From assembly GCA_022496805.1 (NCBI GenBank), contig CM040104.1, positions 5,741,650 through 5,805,649 on the forward strand: 64,000 nucleotides of DNA, in the 5' to 3' direction. The translations under genes and the position numbers were made by a program. The notes beneath the pieces are model-generated. The model had not been told where the DNA came from, made no database searches, and saw only the letters and a list, made by a program, of their open reading frames with translations. How positions within the stretch are numbered: position 1 is the first letter of the stretch; each line of letters opens with the position of its first letter. Origin of the DNA: Pohlia nutans. Taxonomy: Eukaryota; Streptophyta; Bryopsida; Bryales; Mniaceae. This document shows, in pieces, positions 1 to 12,999 of the stretch.

Positions 1-150
1 ATGACTCCCTTGAGTCATACTTGGACATGTATAGAAAGATTTATGAATAAAAATGGCAATGTTTTTTGAAATAAAATGTAATTTATATGAATTTTGAAAG
101 TGAAAAGATAGTCATATTCCAATTGTGACATACAGGTGGTGTTTTTTTAA

Positions 151-373
151 CCCTTAAAGGATTTAGGGCATAGTAGATACCTTGCCGTATATTTAACATT
201 TGTTGTAAGTAGAAAGTTCCAAATTGAGATCCCAATAGCTTTTAAGACAATGTAGACATGAATTTTAACTTCACTTCTGATATGAAACTCATAGGAGGTG
301 TAGAACCATTCCAAATACAATGAAATACGGCCGTATAATACTGGCCGGAATGGCCAATCTGGACCTTTAAGGG
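151..373. mobile_element. TTAA element A (223 bp)
   Basis: Ends CCCTTAAAGG and inverse, flanked by TTAA at 147-150 and 374-377. Related in size and ends to the element at 2946-3171. No coding capacity. Confidence 0.8.
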
Positions 374-1172
374 TTAACACAACAACTATCATGAGTTGCA
401 TCCTAGAATCCCCAATCTTGGTTACTTTTAGGAAACCTCGACTGAGTCACAAGTGGTTGGTTTGAGGTTTCTTGGGAATTACAAGTGGTTGGTTTTAGAT
501 TCCTTGGGGATTACAAGTGGTTGGTTTAAGTTGCTTGGAGGCACCTACTTGACCAAAATTGGAGGGGATTGGGCGGTTATAGGACATTCCACCTTACACT
601 ATTCAGATATACTATTCAGATGATGCCCAGGGTGCACTCTTTATTAAACCCTGGCATCACGTGCGTTCATGACCCCCTTTAAAATACCCCTTGTATAAGT
701 TAGAATATTCTTTTATTTGTTCATGTATATATGTCTAATGTGATTATACAACCCTAATTTCAGCCCTAAATATGCTTTTTGAATGTATACATAATACGAT
801 AGTGTTCAAACTAATCCCCCTCTTGTGCACTCACGTGATTCCTCACACACATTAAAGAGTGCACCCCGGAGATGAAACATGCAATCCATGGTTCAGCGAT
901 CCTAGCGGCACTGTCAATTTTTTGGGACTTGTCCTAGTTCCGACAAAATCGGGGCGTTTACAAATTGAGGACAAATGGCTGTGAGGCTTTGTACCCAAGC
1001 GGGGTTGGACAGGATTCAAGGCACCAAATAATACTTCCTGGCAACTTGGGAAGGTTGGGAGTTGCTGCAGCTGCTTGCGTCAACGTACACAACAACTAAG
1101 TCAACAATCTCTTTGCCCTGACTGCATTCTCCGTAAACAAATGAGCGGCATCCAAGTTACTAAGTTTCTTAA

Positions 1173-1738
1173 CCCCTAAATGTCCTCACCCCTGCCCAAA
1201 TTGGGTGGTTTTGCAAAGATGCATTATAAAATGCAAGTAAGAGGGATATTTTGAACTGATGTACGAATAAAAGTTGTACATTATGAATTTTAGATTCTAT
1301 CCATATAGTTAGATTTGCAATTGCTATCACCAATATTTTTCTATAAAATTTGAAACTTAAAATTCAAAATTATTTTGTAATTTGATTACGAATAAGATAT
1401 TGACAATTTGTGGATGAAATTTCTTGTGATGGGTTGAAATGCAATACTCTAAGTGTAGTGATTTTTGGAGATTGTTTGGTTGCTTAATTTTATGAGGACT
1501 TTTTCAAGAGCACTTTTAGGCTATAATCTTCGAAAGTTTTGGTGAAACAGTGCAACACGAATTGAGGCATAAAATTTTCACAAATCATCAACTTTCTAAT
1601 CGGATCACAAGTGCATGAAGCTAACTTCCCATAGAAAATTCAGTAAAAAATTCACACTGCAAAAATTGCATGATGGATGAAAAAACGAAGTTTGGTTCTG
1701 TACATCATGCAAAATATGCATGGTTGGGTGGTTAGGGG
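1173..1738. mobile_element. TTAA element B (566 bp)
   Basis: Left end CCCCTAAATGTCC, right end inverse of CCCCTAACCACC, flanked by TTAA at 1169-1172 and 1739-1742. It has a subterminal palindrome TGCATATTTTGCA near the right end, and related ends occur at 39175-39626. Confidence 0.8.
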
Positions 1739-1742
1739 TTAA

Positions 1743-1976
1743 CCCCTAAACATCTGAAAATGTCTTTGCAGCAAGTAGAATACGGTGTGTTTTCTTGTAT
1801 TCAGAACAAATCCACACCTTAAATAGCTTTAAGTTTAATAAAGAAGATAAAATTTAGATAAATGCAATTCTAGTGAGCTATTGATATCCCAGTTTAGAAC
1901 TTCTTGTTAGTATCAAATGCCAATTATACAACAACGTATTTACTATCCCCATAGGACACTTAGGAGTTAATTCTTA
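1743..1976. mobile_element. TTAA element C (234 bp)
   Basis: Ends CCCCTAAACATC and inverse of CTCCTAAGTGTCC. It shares the single TTAA 1739-1742 with element B and ends at TTAA 1977-1980. A close relative lies at 31817-32041. Confidence 0.8.
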
Positions 1977-2283
1977 ACACAACAACCATGTACAGTAACC
2001 TCAATGGAGTCCATTTTTTCGAGGCGACAACCATGCATTGGATATGGAGAGCATGCTTATGTCTTTGGCGTTATGGTATCTTTCTTATGATTGAGAATGA
2101 TCCAACAAGATTCAATCATCTTGTGTAACGTGAATGTAAAACCCTCATTATGGAAATAACATCACTTGTCACTCTTGTGACTTGGCATGTTACAGTTTTA
2201 CTCACATTATCTAGGCTACTTCCAAACATTGTACTTGTTGTCTTGACACATGTTACTGTAACATGTGTCCTGTTACTCTTTAA

Positions 2284-2862
2284 CCCCTAAACGTACCAGG
2301 GTGTCCCTGGAATTGACAATTTGAGAAAAATCATCGTAAAATATTATTTAGAAGAATATTTTGGAATTGTATACAAATGAAAGTTCTAGATTTTGAATTT
2401 TAGATTCCATCCGTATGATTTGATTCACTAATACTATCACCAATATTTAATTATAAAATTTGAAAGTTAAAATTAAAAATTCCTTCTAAATTCGATTACA
2501 AACAAAATTTTAATATTTTTTGAGTAAAATTTGTTGGAATGAATTTGAAATGAGATACTCTTAAACGTGGTGATTCTTTGAATTTTTTGTGTTTCTTAAA
2601 TCTATGACCTCATTTTTGCAAGGCCACTTTTGAACTACAGTTAATGCAATTTTGGCTTGGTCAACGACTTGACATACTTCTACATTTGTAATTTCAGAAA
2701 AATATGTACTCAAGTATGACTAAATCCAACCGTTAGATAGGACAACAACTTGGTGAAGAATCTCCAAAAAATTGAATGACTTTCATCCAAGCATTGATGA
2801 GAACGTGAAAAGGGTTTGAATCTGTTAGTCGTTCACTTTTTGGACGCTCTGACGTTTAGGGG
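2284..2862. mobile_element. TTAA element D (579 bp)
   Basis: Ends CCCCTAAACGT on both sides in inverted orientation, flanked by TTAA at 2280-2283 and 2863-2866. Confidence 0.85.
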
Positions 2863-2945
2863 TTAAGGATGAATTGTGTATTCAATCTTGAGTTTCTTGA
2901 TAGAGAGAACTAACTCCGATACTTATATGTGCCAACGTACATTAA

Positions 2946-3171
2946 CCCTTGAACAACCCGAAAGTCCTTTGCAGCTAGTTGTATAGTATATCATGTATTC
3001 AGTGGCATTTGATCAAAATAACAATGACAAATATTTTTCAGCACAAAGAAAATTAATAATCATTATAATACGTATACAACAATACATCACAATTCATATA
3101 TTAAACCACGATTGAACAATTATAAGGCTAAATACGGGTTGTAGAGAGGGACCCCAAGGGCCTTTTAAAGG
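2946..3171. mobile_element. TTAA element E (226 bp)
   Basis: Left end CCCTTGAACAACCC, right end degenerate (AAAGG); flanking TTAA at 2942-2945 and 3172-3175. Similar in size to element A. Confidence 0.6.
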
Positions 3172-3872
3172 TTAAGAGTTTGTTTGATCAAGTCTCACAT
3201 CCCTGACCTTTTGGTCAATGTGAGCAATACTGAAACTTTATACCATGTCGAGGGTAGACTCTGTCTACATCTTCATTGCATTTATAAGTGTTCAAATTAT
3301 GCCTTGGTATCACGTACCCAACCCTTAGGGTCAGCAGGTTATGCCGAATAACTAAGAAAATTATTTTTCAACAAATGTCAAATGTAAATATCCTCTAAGA
3401 TTTTCTTTTTCACCACACAAAATAGAATGTTTTTGAAAAAATAAAATCCTAAAGATTTGGGGTTCTCTTTTATAAATTTTTTTTGCCAATCTTGACAACT
3501 GACTACGGTACTCAGATATATATGAACATGAGTCCTTAAGTACAGTACAAAGGGGTCCTTGGCACCCACATGCCAGTGTGTGGTCAGGCCATGTTGTGGT
3601 TCCTTGTGAGGCAATCTTTGGCGGGATTTTTGCAATTTTTAAAGTGGAAATCAAGTCCTTTACTTGTATACACAATCTCTTGTGGGGCATGCCACATCAA
3701 CTCACAACTGTACACAGAAGCCTCTCACATTTTTGATGGGTTGGTGGACTTCCATGGCCTGGTGGTGATCCAGAATTCCAGCATTTTCGATGACATCAGG
3801 TATTGCCATAATAGCAATATGGATTATTTTATTTTTTTATTTTTTTTTATTTTTGTGATATCCATTTTTTAA

Positions 3873-4412
3873 CCCTTTAACGTCCCGATTCAACATTGTT
3901 TTCAAATAAGCGTTATAAAATGTTTGATGGAAACCAAAAATGGGGTTGATGGTCAAAAGCAAAGTTGTAAATGTCAATGTGAAGATCACATTTCTACGGT
4001 TGGATTAATTTATTTTTATTTAATATTTTTAAATTAATTTTGCAAGGTTTTCTTTTAAAATTCAATTTTAAATCCCAAATTAGCACAATTTAAAAAAAAA
4101 AAATGGTAATGAAATTGGAATAACATGCACTACGAGATGGTATGGTTTCCATTATTTGATTCTACTTATTTTGGAAAATCATATTTAAGGTCCCACTTTT
4201 TGAACTAAGAATGATACTTGACATAAACCAATTCTGTTGTTTTTCTAAAAATCACAATAACCTATTTTGAAGATCCAAACCGTACAATGGATAGTCAACT
4301 TGCTCAAGAACCAAAAGAAATTTTGGTGGATAAAAACTGTCTAATTTGGATGAGAATCCAACAGTTTCAATCTGTACGTCGTCCACATAGTGGACCCTGG
4401 CGCGTTAAAGGG
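3873..4412. mobile_element. TTAA element F (540 bp), family with copies at 20.7, 32.9 and 37.0 kb
   Basis: Ends CCCTTTAACG inverted on both sides; TTAA at 3869-3872 and 4413-4416. Palindrome GTCCACTATGTGGAC near the right end. It lies in the opposite orientation to its relatives at 32901-33422 and 37018-37556. Confidence 0.85.
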
Positions 4413-4970
4413 TTAAGGTTGCAAAACATTTTCCAGCAACATATCTTTACCTTGGCTCTACAGTAGATGGTGTGGAATATTTCACACCCAACAATAATTC
4501 ATGAGTAGCTAAGTGGACAGGTGGAGGCTCAAGATGATGAGCAGAGTGCATGAAGGAAAGGGCTACTGAATGTTATGAACCCCATCAGTGCAATCCACAT
4601 TATCATCTGAGTTCACAACGAGAGAGTGAATGGTAAATTATACGAATGCACACATTATGTGCATGATGGTAAATAGGTAAGGCATCAATCATAAGCCACT
4701 GCATGAAAGGTGTATGACAAAATTTTCATCATGTCATTACCTATTCATTGGGAATTAGAAAATCAACCTCTAATTGTCTCACCATGAATATTTTCCATGA
4801 TGAGTGAAGTCAAACATGATATTTGTATACCAAATTGATTATTTTCATTCATTCAATTTTTAATATACTCATGTGTTACTTGTGTAACAATTGAGTACCC
4901 TAAATGGCATACTTAGTGTCCCGGGACACTATTTCTAAATCCATATATTATTTCATTTTAGGGAGATATA

Positions 4971-5330
4971 AGAGTTATCTGCAAAGTCCTTCAAAGTTTA
5001 AAGAAGATACCTAGAATTTTGCTATTATATAATATTATTTGGTTACTCCAAATAGTTAAAAGGTATGAAAGAGCTTGGTGGTCTACAATTATTAGGTGTG
5101 TAAGAGCTTGGTGGTCTTCAAAGTCATGTGAAACTTTTTTGGGCACCAAAAGAGGAGCTCAAAAAAGTTTCACATGACTTTAAAGACCACCAAGCTCTTA
5201 CACACCTAATAATTGTAGACCACCAAGCTCTTCCATACCTTTTAACTATTTGGAGAGACCAAATAAGACTATATTAAAACAAAATTCTAGGTATCTCTTT
5301 CAAAGTTTGAAGGACTTTGCGGATAACTCT
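4971..5330. mobile_element. 360-bp foldback MITE
   Basis: Two arms of about 170 bp are near-perfect inverted copies around a loop of about 18 bp near 5150. Ends AGAGTTATC and inverse; ATA flanks both sides. Each arm holds AGAGCTTGGTGGTC twice. Relatives lie at 17213-18799 and 29249-29398. Confidence 0.85.
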
Positions 5331-6284
5331 ATAGTGTCCTCGTAAGAAAAAAATGAATGTAGTATTTCAATGACATATGGCAACTTTATGATAAGTATGG
5401 CATGCCACCTCATGCCATTCTTATTACTTGGAAAGAACATGACACTGTCAGTGAAAGTGGGAATGACAAGTGGCTAACTCCTATGTAGTGTCAAAGGACA
5501 CTATTTCTCTTCACCTTTGAACAAGTTGTGGTAAAAAACATCAATTCTCCTCAGACACTAAATACGCCATTCAATGTAGTGTATATCTCTAAAAAATTCT
5601 ATGTACTGTACAATATATATTCTATAATTCAAAAATTATGTTTATGTTTCCTTTCAAATGTAAACTTTTTGAGTCCAAAAAATAAACTTTCCTTAGGTTC
5701 TTTTGAAAAATCAATCTAATTTTAATATCAATAATATAAAAATGTAGAACATTCATCGAAATTAACACTTTGCTTTTTCGAACTTGTAGGAAAATAATTC
5801 TTGTGAAAATGACTAATATTCATTCAAGAATCAATTTTAATATTTCAAATACTACTTAGTGTAACGGAATATTATCTACACATCATTCTATACAACTTTT
5901 TGAAAAAGTCATCACTAAATTGTACTTTATAACACATCGATAGATTTTTTTGAAATTTGGTCAATACTTAGTCATTTAGTGGTTGAAAAATTTAATAAAA
6001 GTATTTCACAAGTTATGATTCATATAAAAAAAAAATTAAATTTCATCATAAATTTGGTTACATATAATAACAATCACTTAAAATTTTGATTATCGTATTA
6101 GCGTAGCCGGTTCGGTGGAAAATAATTCAAAAAATAAATGCCAAAAAATTTGAGAAATTTTAATTCATAAAACGCCTAAATATATTTTTAGAAAATAATT
6201 AAATATTCGGCAGAAAGGTGCTGAAGTTGCTATGCAGGTATGGTATTTTTCTAAACCCTTGTGTTCAAATTTTCTTCACAATAG
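5331..6284. other. AT-rich intergenic DNA
   Basis: No gene or structured repeat recognised on either strand. Confidence 0.4.
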
Positions 6285-6642
6285 AGTTATCCGTAAAGTC
6301 TTTCAAAAGTGAGTGAGTGGATCATAGTTTGAGTGCATAGTGATGTTAATTCTCAAAAAAGAACATGTGTCGGGCACGAAAAGAAAACTATGGACGCAAA
6401 CTTTGAAAGCATCAAAATCGGTGCTAAAAAACTTCTCACTCAAGTTTTTACTATTCACTTTCACATATAAAGAAGGTGATTGCTAGCCCCTTTTTTGGCA
6501 ATAGATTCTCGCTATATATACCTAGACCGTTTCCACTCACCCATTCTTTTGATTCTCTAAAACTTCTCTCAATAGTTTTTGTTTCTCCACATTTTAATCA
6601 AACTAAGGCCCACTCAACCCTTTAGTTTATGGATAACTCTAA
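6285..6642. mobile_element. Probable decayed foldback relative
   Basis: Starts AGAGTTATCCGTAAAGTC and ends TGGATAACTCTA, the ends of the 4971-5330 family, but the interior is unrelated or degraded. Confidence 0.35.
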
Positions 6643-7330
6643 TTACATCCAAACATTGTTTGGGAGCTCCAAAACCAAATTTGGAGGCAAACTTTCAAAT
6701 TGATAAAATGGCGCCATGGCCGTCCTTGCAGTGAGAGTCCACCTCTCCGTCCCTTTCTTGCGGGGGCGGGTTCCTTGAGCCCGAAAGAAAGGAAGCGGTG
6801 ACACTGGAATTTTCTTAAGCTCATTACAGTAGTTTTTTCAATTCAATTCTATAATTTGCATTTCCCTCACTATAAAGATCTTCCACTCCACTCCACATAT
6901 GATGCAGAAATCGTTACTCGCCATTCTCTGATGTTCTGTTTGAAAAACAGAGGATTGTGCGTTGCAGGAGCTAATGCACGTTTCTGGCTTGTTGATTTCT
7001 ACTGTAATGTTGCATTGGCTACATATACGATAAATCGGCCATTATAAGTCTTGGTGTAGAGAGTTTTGGACTCGATTTGAATTGGTTAGCTGCATGTAGC
7101 TTGAAGAACTTGATAAGAGCGGAGGCTTCGCGAGGTTTCAACGTGCCAGAATCATTCAGCAAGAAAATTATTGGAGCGAGGCTGTGAAGGAATAACATCT
7201 GTCAATGGTGTATTCGCGACAGCCGATTATCTTCTTACGATTAAAGAAGCGGAAGCGCTTTTCGGCTTAAAGATGATTTGAAAATCTGGAACGTCGTACA
7301 GCCAATTAAGGCGCGCGGGAGTTGTTCACT
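6643..7330 (+). other. 5' flank of LCB2, probable promoter and 5' UTR
   Basis: GC content rises here from the AT-rich repeat landscape on the left. No open frame in this stretch resembles a known protein. It most likely holds the promoter and an untranslated leader, possibly with a leader intron, but I cannot place the transcription start. A TATATATA run at 6513-6520 lies 810 bp before the ATG, within a probable decayed foldback, and is a weak candidate. Confidence 0.4.
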
Positions 7331-10300
7331 ATGAAAACACCATCGACTTACTTGACATTTTGGAGCTACTTTCATTACTTCATTGTTTATGTTGCCGGAA
7401 ATCTGCTCGATCTGCTCGAGTTCTTAAAGTTCAATCGAGATATCGACACTCGACAAAAGGTACTCTCGATCAATTTGAATTGACTAATTGTTCACTTTTC
7501 TCTTCTAATTTATTGAAATGCAATGTGGACTGGCAATGGAAGCTTGCTTGAGTGCCTCATGAATCCTCGTGACGGTATAGCTCGTGTCTTCGACGATGAT
7601 TCAACGACGATTATGTTGAGCAAAATGGATGTAATTAATCAAAGGAAAGGTCCTGAGAAGCTCCGAGTAATTACTCTTCCACGGGGTAGAATTTCAAAAA
7701 GTTGGTGACCGCTGCAATGTCCTGAGTGTTTACACAGTAGTTGTTTAGGCAGGGAGAGAATCCGAATTCAGCATGTTTCCTTTAAACGTGCGAGGCATCT
7801 TCACTGGAATCTTTACCCCTGAAGTAGCCTGTAGTATGGTGAAGCTGCAGAAGAGGATATTTTGTCAAAGCATTAATAGAGAGGAATTCGCTAGCACTAG
7901 ATCTCTCAGCTTCTTCTGAGCTATTTCATATCTGTATACGGCGCAGTTCTTGTGAAATGAATCAATCCTTCCGTGAGTTTTGAGAAACAGAACGGATTCA
8001 AGTACACGCTATGTTATTCATGGTAACTGCTAATGGTGGAAAAAGAGCTTGGAAGAGAGGTGGAACCAGCAGCTTTCAGATGGAATTCTTTGGTGATTTC
8101 ACTGTCCTGCTTACAGACGTGAGACATCATGGAATAATATTGTGTAGAATTAGGCAGGCATTGATAAGATGTACTCCTCGGATGCGGTAGCTAAATTAGG
8201 CATTATCGAAAATCAGAAGCATTGGCCGTAAGCTTCTTGTTCAATTCCCATCCTATGAGGTCTCAGATTCCGAAGAAGTTATTCCTAGTCAAGTGCAGCT
8301 TAGAGGATTCTGATTCGTCAGTGTTTTTTCAATGCTAATGCCAACATTAGATTTTACGAATTACGTTTGTTGCAGGGATATGCGCCGCTCACCAGAAGTC
8401 TAGAAGGTTTCTACATTCGACGGATGTATACTCGGCTTCAGGTACTCACCATTCTACACAACATTTGAAATGCTAATGCCTCGTATGTCAACATTATATC
8501 ACAGAACCACAACACTACAAGAGCATCTACAGTATACTCATTCATTCCCAATTCAACGTCGAGCAATACTTAGAGCATCCTTCTGGAAATGGAATAGACC
8601 ATAATCAAAGTTTGGGCAATTTGAACCGCTAGTGATTCTTGCAATATGTTCCTGAGTAATCAGGTACCTAATTGCGAAAATTAGCGCTTTGAACATTTTC
8701 TAACAGCATGCTCGCCAATCTTTGAAAGGGACGAATTATTCCTTTGATATAAATACTAAGCATCTGTTGCTTGATGACCAGGACTGCTTCAACAGACCAA
8801 TTGCCAGTGCACCTGCTCCATGGATGGACGTGATAGAGAGGGTTTCATCCGATGGCAAAACCTACGTGTGAGTCTTTAAAGATTTGTGATTATTGATGAA
8901 GTGACTGGATTCCACCCACTAATCACTTACCTACTAAATTTATAACAATTCAACTTGCAGTTGAAATTTCGCGTGACTTCTGACGAAGTGGCTTTCTTGC
9001 ACTATCACGTAAAACGCAGTCCGACAAGCAAAACTCGCAGGTGCTTGAACCTGGGATCATACAACTACCTCGGTTTTGCTGCAAAGGACGAATACTGCAC
9101 ACCAAATGTTGTCGAGTCTTTAGTGAGATTCGGCGTCAGTACGTGCGCTACTCGAGTGGACTGTGGTATGTTAGCCAATCTTCTCTTGGACTGAAGCTAG
9201 ATGTTCGGGAAGCACCGCCAGTTAGTTCGAAGTGAACTGGTCCAATCACTCCAAAAACAGATTCAAATTTGATCCAGTCTAAATTTTTAAAATATTTCTA
9301 TTTTGCGTTATAAGTAAACCAAAGCTGAAGTAGCCATGTGAAAAAACTGGTTGAATGTTGGCAATGGAGGAAAATTACCGGCATCCCTCAAAAATCTTCC
9401 TGAACGTTAGACTGAAGTATTTAAGTACATTTCCAAGAAAGAAATACCCTGAGTACCACAATACCATGTCTAGGACTTTTAGCAAAACATAGAAATAAAA
9501 TAGAGGCGCTAAGTCCCAACTTAGGGCCATGTTCCATGTTGCTCTCGGCCCAGTGATCAAGAGTGCAATTTGCAGGTGCAGAAAATCCAAACAATGTTCC
9601 ATGCAATTTGATGTGATAAATGGTGGAATCAATTATCATCTAAGCTTGCAAATCTACCTCTTGGAACTAATAATAGCTCCCTCCGATAATTGGTGATGTT
9701 GGGAATCCTTCCAATGCAGTCGCAGAGCCTCGATGAGAGTAGTTGAAGGAATTTTTGTCCTGACCTTGCAAAGATGTTTGTCTTACTCTCCTTCACCGAT
9801 GCAGGGACCAACATGGAACATGGCCCTTAGAGAACAGAGGGTTGTAACTTTGTACAACACATCAAGCAAAGTTCAGTGATATAATTGGATACCTTTTGTC
9901 GCCATAACTCCATAATCCATTGGGCTTACTTGTCCTCCGTTAATTTGTCAATTTGCAGGTACGAATATCTTACATCTTGAACTGGAGGATCTGATTGCGA
10001 AGTTTGTAGGCAAGCCCGCAGCTATGGTGTACGGCATGGGATTTGCCACAAACTCAGCAACAATACCTGTTCTTGTTGGCCCGGTACATCCAAGTGACCA
10101 GGGTTTAATCTTGGAAAAAAGATTTTTTCTATCAACTGTACATCCAAAATTTTCTACTTGACGGAGGGATTAGGTAGGGAGGAAGAAACTTGATAACATT
10201 CAGATCTATTCTGGGAGCTTGCAGCCTCACAACTCCTTGTTTATTCTCTTTGTAGGGAGGATTAATCATCAGCGACAAGTTGAACCATTCGTCCATCGTA

Positions 10301-12666
10301 GCGGGTGCTCGAAGCTCTGGTGCTAGTGTGACAACCTTCAGTCACAATTGTACGTATGACACTCTGTAGACAATCGACATTCTGTTTATATGCGGTTCAA
10401 GGACACAGGTTCTAGTCCCACAGATTCGGCATAATCTTCGTTTTACAGGATGAACAATTAACGTGACCACCACATATGTGTTACGCAGAAATTGAATCAA
10501 TTATTTGTGTTCGTGCGTTACTCTTCCTGGCTGTTCTACGGTGTGCATCGTCTGATCTTGCTATTCACATATATTCTTTCACCGTAACACTAAGTCTCTG
10601 TAATCTCCCAGCACCCTCAAACCTGGAAAAAGTCTTGAGGGAAGCAATTGTGAAGGGTCAACCCCTTACACACAGACCTTGGAAGAAAATCCTTGTGATA
10701 GTCGAAGGAGTCTACAGCATGGAGGGTGAAATTTGCAGGCTGAGGGAGATTGTGGAGATTACCAAAAAATACAAGGTTTGTCTCTGTCCGGGTTCATCCT
10801 CTAACAATATCTTTCGTAAATTTTGACTGATTTCGTGTCTGTCGTAAACTTCCGTTCTCTAGTTATTTTGGAAATTGCAATAACTGTGTCAATGTTCTTA
10901 CTTAGAAATCACAGAATATATATATATATATATATATATTGCGTCAATTGGTTAGTTCAATTGGTGATATAAGTAAATTGCTCCAACTGATGTCAGGCAT
11001 ACCTCTACTTAGACGAGGCGCACAGTATAGGCGCGATTGGGAAAACAGGAAGAGGAGTCTGCGAACTTCAGGGTGTGAACACTGATAATGTACATGTTGT
11101 GATGGGAACATTCACGAAAACCTTCGGATCATGTGGGGGCTATATTGCTGGCTCCAAGGTCGGGTGCTGTGCTTCTCACTTACTGTTTTTGAACGTGCTC
11201 TGATGATCGAATCAGCTTGCACGTTATATCTCTGTACCTGAAATTTCATCTAGTCGCGCCTGAAATTTCATCTTAAGGCTTTTAGTTTTCTAGCCTTCAT
11301 TTTTACAAACTTCGTTGATGAAGGCTACGATGTTATGCAGGAGTTGCTCCACTACATTAGATCAACCAGTCCTGCTCATCTCTATGCCACTTCCATGCCA
11401 CCTCCAGTAGTGCAGCAAGTCATTTCGGCTCTGAAAGTCATAACGGGAGAAGACGGCACTGACAGAGGTACTAACCGTGGTTCGACCATGCCATTCAATG
11501 ATGAATAATCCAACCAATCTAATATCAGTATACTCTGGTAAAACAATGGAAACTAGGCGGTCTTGTCTAACTATTTGACAAAGTCTTTTGCGTTTTTACC
11601 CCAGTTTAAACTCTTCATAAATGTTAAGTGCTGGGTTAAGTGATCAATGTTTTTTAAGGACACCCTAAAACAAGAGTATACCAAGGAAAGAATGACAGGT
11701 TACAGGAATCTGGTCCTCTTATCAGTCCACAAAAGTTTGAATCTCTGCTCTGAAGTGTGGAGTGGGATTCATGTCCTCTTAAGTCTAAATCATTGATCGA
11801 ACTTAAATTATGAAATGCTGCAGGTAGAAGGAAAATTGCAGCAGTTCGCGAAAACAGTAACTTCTTCAGGGAGGAGCTCCGCAAAATGGGATGCGAGGTT
11901 CTCGGAGATGAAGATTCACCAGTCATGCCTATCATGCTCTACCTCCCTTCGAAGATTGCCGCCTTCTCCAGAGAGTGCTTCAAACGTAATGTATGGACCT
12001 TCTCTTTGCTTCTGATCTGCAAGTGGTCATAGGTAGAACCCCTGTCTCTTCTTATTGGTAGGAACTTTGGTTTTTTTCTCTTTTTGACACACTCGTTACT
12101 ATTAGGGATCAGAAAGGTATCCGAGATATATTAGCATTCTGTTTATTGACATTTTGATGTTACCATGAGGCCAGTGTGCTCCTTTGTTATTCAAAACAGT
12201 TGCTATCCACGACTTTGTAGGTGGCGGTTGTGTCTGTGGGCTTTCCAGCAACCCATATCCTACACGCAAGAGCTCGCATATGCATCTCGGCGTCTCACAC
12301 GAAAGACGACCTTAATCAAGCCCTTCAGGTTGTTCAAGTTCATCTCACTGTCCTCAGCGTTATTTTTGACTGCATTCTCTACTTTACTTGCACTTACCAG
12401 CCAATAAGTAGGTGAAATTGCACATGAACATAAACAGGGTACAAAAAACAAGACCTTCACTGTCGACAATTATTGCTGATAATTCAATAGATGGCGTGAG
12501 TGGCACTTAACATCATGACATGATTCGAATCTCATTCGACAGAACCTTTTATTCCCTGCAGATAATTTCAGAGGTCTGTGAAATATGTCAACTCAAGTAC
12601 AATCCTCCTCTGCGGTTGACTGAGCAGGAGAAGGCTAGGCTTGCTGAGAAGGAAAGACACCTATGA
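7331..12666 (+). CDS. LCB2: Serine palmitoyltransferase long-chain-base subunit 2, complete 12-exon gene
   Basis: Catalytic subunit of serine palmitoyltransferase: with LCB1 in the ER membrane it condenses serine and palmitoyl-CoA to 3-ketosphinganine, the first step of sphingolipid synthesis. Exons: 7331-7459, 8376-8441, 8782-8867, 9020-9165, 9959-10083, 10256-10349, 10612-10775, 10997-11158, 11341-11467, 11824-11990, 12221-12328, 12562-12666. All junctions are GT-AG, phases agree, and they sum to 1479 nt (492 aa; the Arabidopsis protein is about 489). Seen: an N-terminal hydrophobic segment (about residues 5-30), [34 protein letters not shown] near 276-280, and the PLP lysine in [13 protein letters not shown] at about residue 311, where the Arabidopsis active-site lysine also lies. 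The ATG at 7331 opens the exon that aligns with the family N-terminus. Exon 4 is placed at 9020 because this keeps family spacing and uses the strong donor GTGAGT at 8868. The frame is intact. The gene converges on the DJ-1-like gene, 333 bp between stop codons. Confidence 0.95.
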
Positions 12667-12999
12667 TTAAGCCGATCGCTTCAAAAGACAGGTTATTAGA
12701 CTTGGTTGGTTGAGTATTTATAAGCCATGGCCGGAATGCAGCATACAATGCTCTGAGGTATAGTCTCTAGATTCATTTGGTGATCATTTTCACACCATAC
12801 AAGGACGACGTCCGACGTCTTGTTGGCATTCGTGATTCTAACTATTTGAACGTCCCCAACTTATTCCAGATTTCCACTGTTTCAACTTGAATCAACTTTC
12901 TACTTTCTAACACCACTGCCTGCCACAGTACGTATGCTTACCGTAACTTAGCTAGTATTGAATCCTTGCCAAGCGCAAATGTGGGTTATTAGACTGTCT

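Noticed and set aside
6639..6824. Minus-strand open frame upstream of LCB2
   Set aside because: No recognisable similarity, and it overlaps the probable LCB2 promoter.
8961..9019. LCB2 exon 4 starting at 8961 after an upstream CAG
   Set aside because: It would insert about 20 residues absent from the family and use a weaker donor. Starting at 9020 keeps family length and the GTGAGT donor.
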